DNA of 5,205 bases from Thermoproteota archaeon. Its GTDB lineage: Archaea; Thermoproteota; Thermoprotei_A; Sulfolobales; Pyrodictiaceae. The notes under the pieces were generated by a model. The model did no database searches and was not told where the DNA came from. It saw nothing but the letters and a program-made list of their open reading frames with translations. The stretch covers positions 1-5,205 of the forward strand of contig JAADFC010000029.1 in the NCBI GenBank assembly GCA_013153105.1, read 5' to 3'. Shown here piece after piece: positions 4,754-5,205 of this stretch; position 1 is the stretch's first letter, and each line of letters starts with the position of its first letter. The position numbers and the translations under genes were made by a program.

Positions 4754-5205
4754 CCTTCTCCTCGACGACCTCCGCGAGGGCCTCCACGGCGTCGCCCGCG
4801 TAGGGGTTGAGTCTCCTAATCTCCTCTACCACAGCCTGCAGCCTCTCCAGCCTGGCCATAACCGAGAGGGTCTGCCTGAGGCTGTAGGTGGCGAGGCTCT
4901 TCAGGAGCCCCGGCTCGACGCCGAGCCTCTCCCGCAGCCTCTCCATAGCCTCCCCGAGGACCTCGTAGACCAGGTGGTGGAGCACCTGGTTGACAGCCAT
5001 AGCCTTATCGTGCTCCTCCACGCTGACGTAGGTGTACACCAGCCCCAGGCCGGTGAGGAGCTTCTCCAGCCTCTCCCTCCACCTCTCCAGCCTCAGGGGC
5101 ACGACGGCCACCGTCTCCCCGGCTGGGCAGCCCAGGGGGCCGAAGAGCGGGTGGAGGCTCGCGTACTCGGGCCCCCCGCCCCTCTCCCTGTAGAGGCCCT
5201 CCACC
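4719..5205 (-). CDS. tyrA: Prephenate dehydrogenase, C-terminal part (5' partial)
   Basis: The frame is open to the right window edge, so the N-terminal NAD(P)-binding Rossmann domain lies outside. The visible 161 residues, counted from the GTG at 5204, begin near the end of the nucleotide-binding domain. YASLHPLFGP (14-23) fits the conserved HPxFGP of TyrA, GETVAVVPL (29-37) is the following strand, and VSVEEHDKAMAVNQVLHH (60-77) is the EEHD...Q.L.H substrate-site helix. The remaining helices form the all-alpha dimerisation domain. TyrA oxidatively decarboxylates prephenate to 4-hydroxyphenylpyruvate on the route to tyrosine; arogenate specificity cannot be excluded. No C-terminal chorismate mutase or ACT domain is fused. 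Its 3' end overlaps the convergent thioesterase by 35 bp. Confidence 0.85.
   Translation of the reverse strand, partial: VEGLYRERGGGPEYASLHPLFGPLGCPAGETVAVVPLRLERWRERLEKLLTGLGLVYTYVSVEEHDKAMAVNQVLHHLVYEVLGEAMERLRERLGVEPGLLKSLATYSLRQTLSVMARLERLQAVVEEIRRLNPYAGDAVEALAEVVEEKARLLGRGSSRG

Noticed and set aside
4138..4803. 221-residue plus-strand open frame inside the thioesterase
   Set aside because: It is the second frame of a gene with clear hotdog motifs, and its product is an Arg/Gly/Ala-rich low-complexity string.

Overview
The window looks like chromosomal DNA of a hyperthermophilic crenarchaeon with unusually high GC. Ile is often ATA, Arg is often AGG, and the third codon position is almost always G or C. 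Starts are often GTG or TTG, with GGTG-type Shine-Dalgarno sites 5-7 nt upstream. A CdvC/Vps4 cell-division ATPase fits Desulfurococcales or Sulfolobales and argues against most Thermoproteales. The GC content suggests a Pyrodictium-like member of Desulfurococcales; that genus call is an inference, not proven.

Layout. (1) 1-660 (+): the 3' part of a YedY/sulfite-oxidase-type molybdopterin oxidoreductase. Its stop codon shares a CTAG with a convergent small membrane protein on the minus strand (657-1016). (2) 1017-1326: mainly intergenic. It holds a 27-codon ORF with a very strong ribosome binding site (1170-1253), followed by a pyrimidine-rich terminator. (3) 1327-2014 (-): a VapBC toxin-antitoxin operon. 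Its promoter carries four head-to-tail 8-bp GTNAC repeats (2021-2052) between the TATA box and the antitoxin start, a likely autoregulatory operator. (4) 2133-2393 (+): a small unknown protein, divergent from vapBC, whose coding signal extends upstream of its only ATG. (5) 2394-2563: hairpin-rich spacer, then the cdvC promoter. (6) 2564-3676 (+): full-length CdvC with an N-terminal MIT domain and one AAA+ module, without cdvA or cdvB on either side. (7) 3722-4753 (+): a tandem hotdog acyl-CoA thioesterase-like protein. (8) 4719-5205 (-): the C-terminal part of prephenate dehydrogenase (TyrA), converging on and overlapping the thioesterase by 35 bp.

The genes do not form one pathway. They are mostly housekeeping or accessory genes with a toxin-antitoxin module inserted among them. 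The items most worth a second look are the octad operator, the solitary cdvC, the 27-codon ORF, the unknown 63+ residue gene with no standard start, and the hairpin-rich spacer. No insertion sequence, CRISPR array, tRNA or rRNA was seen.
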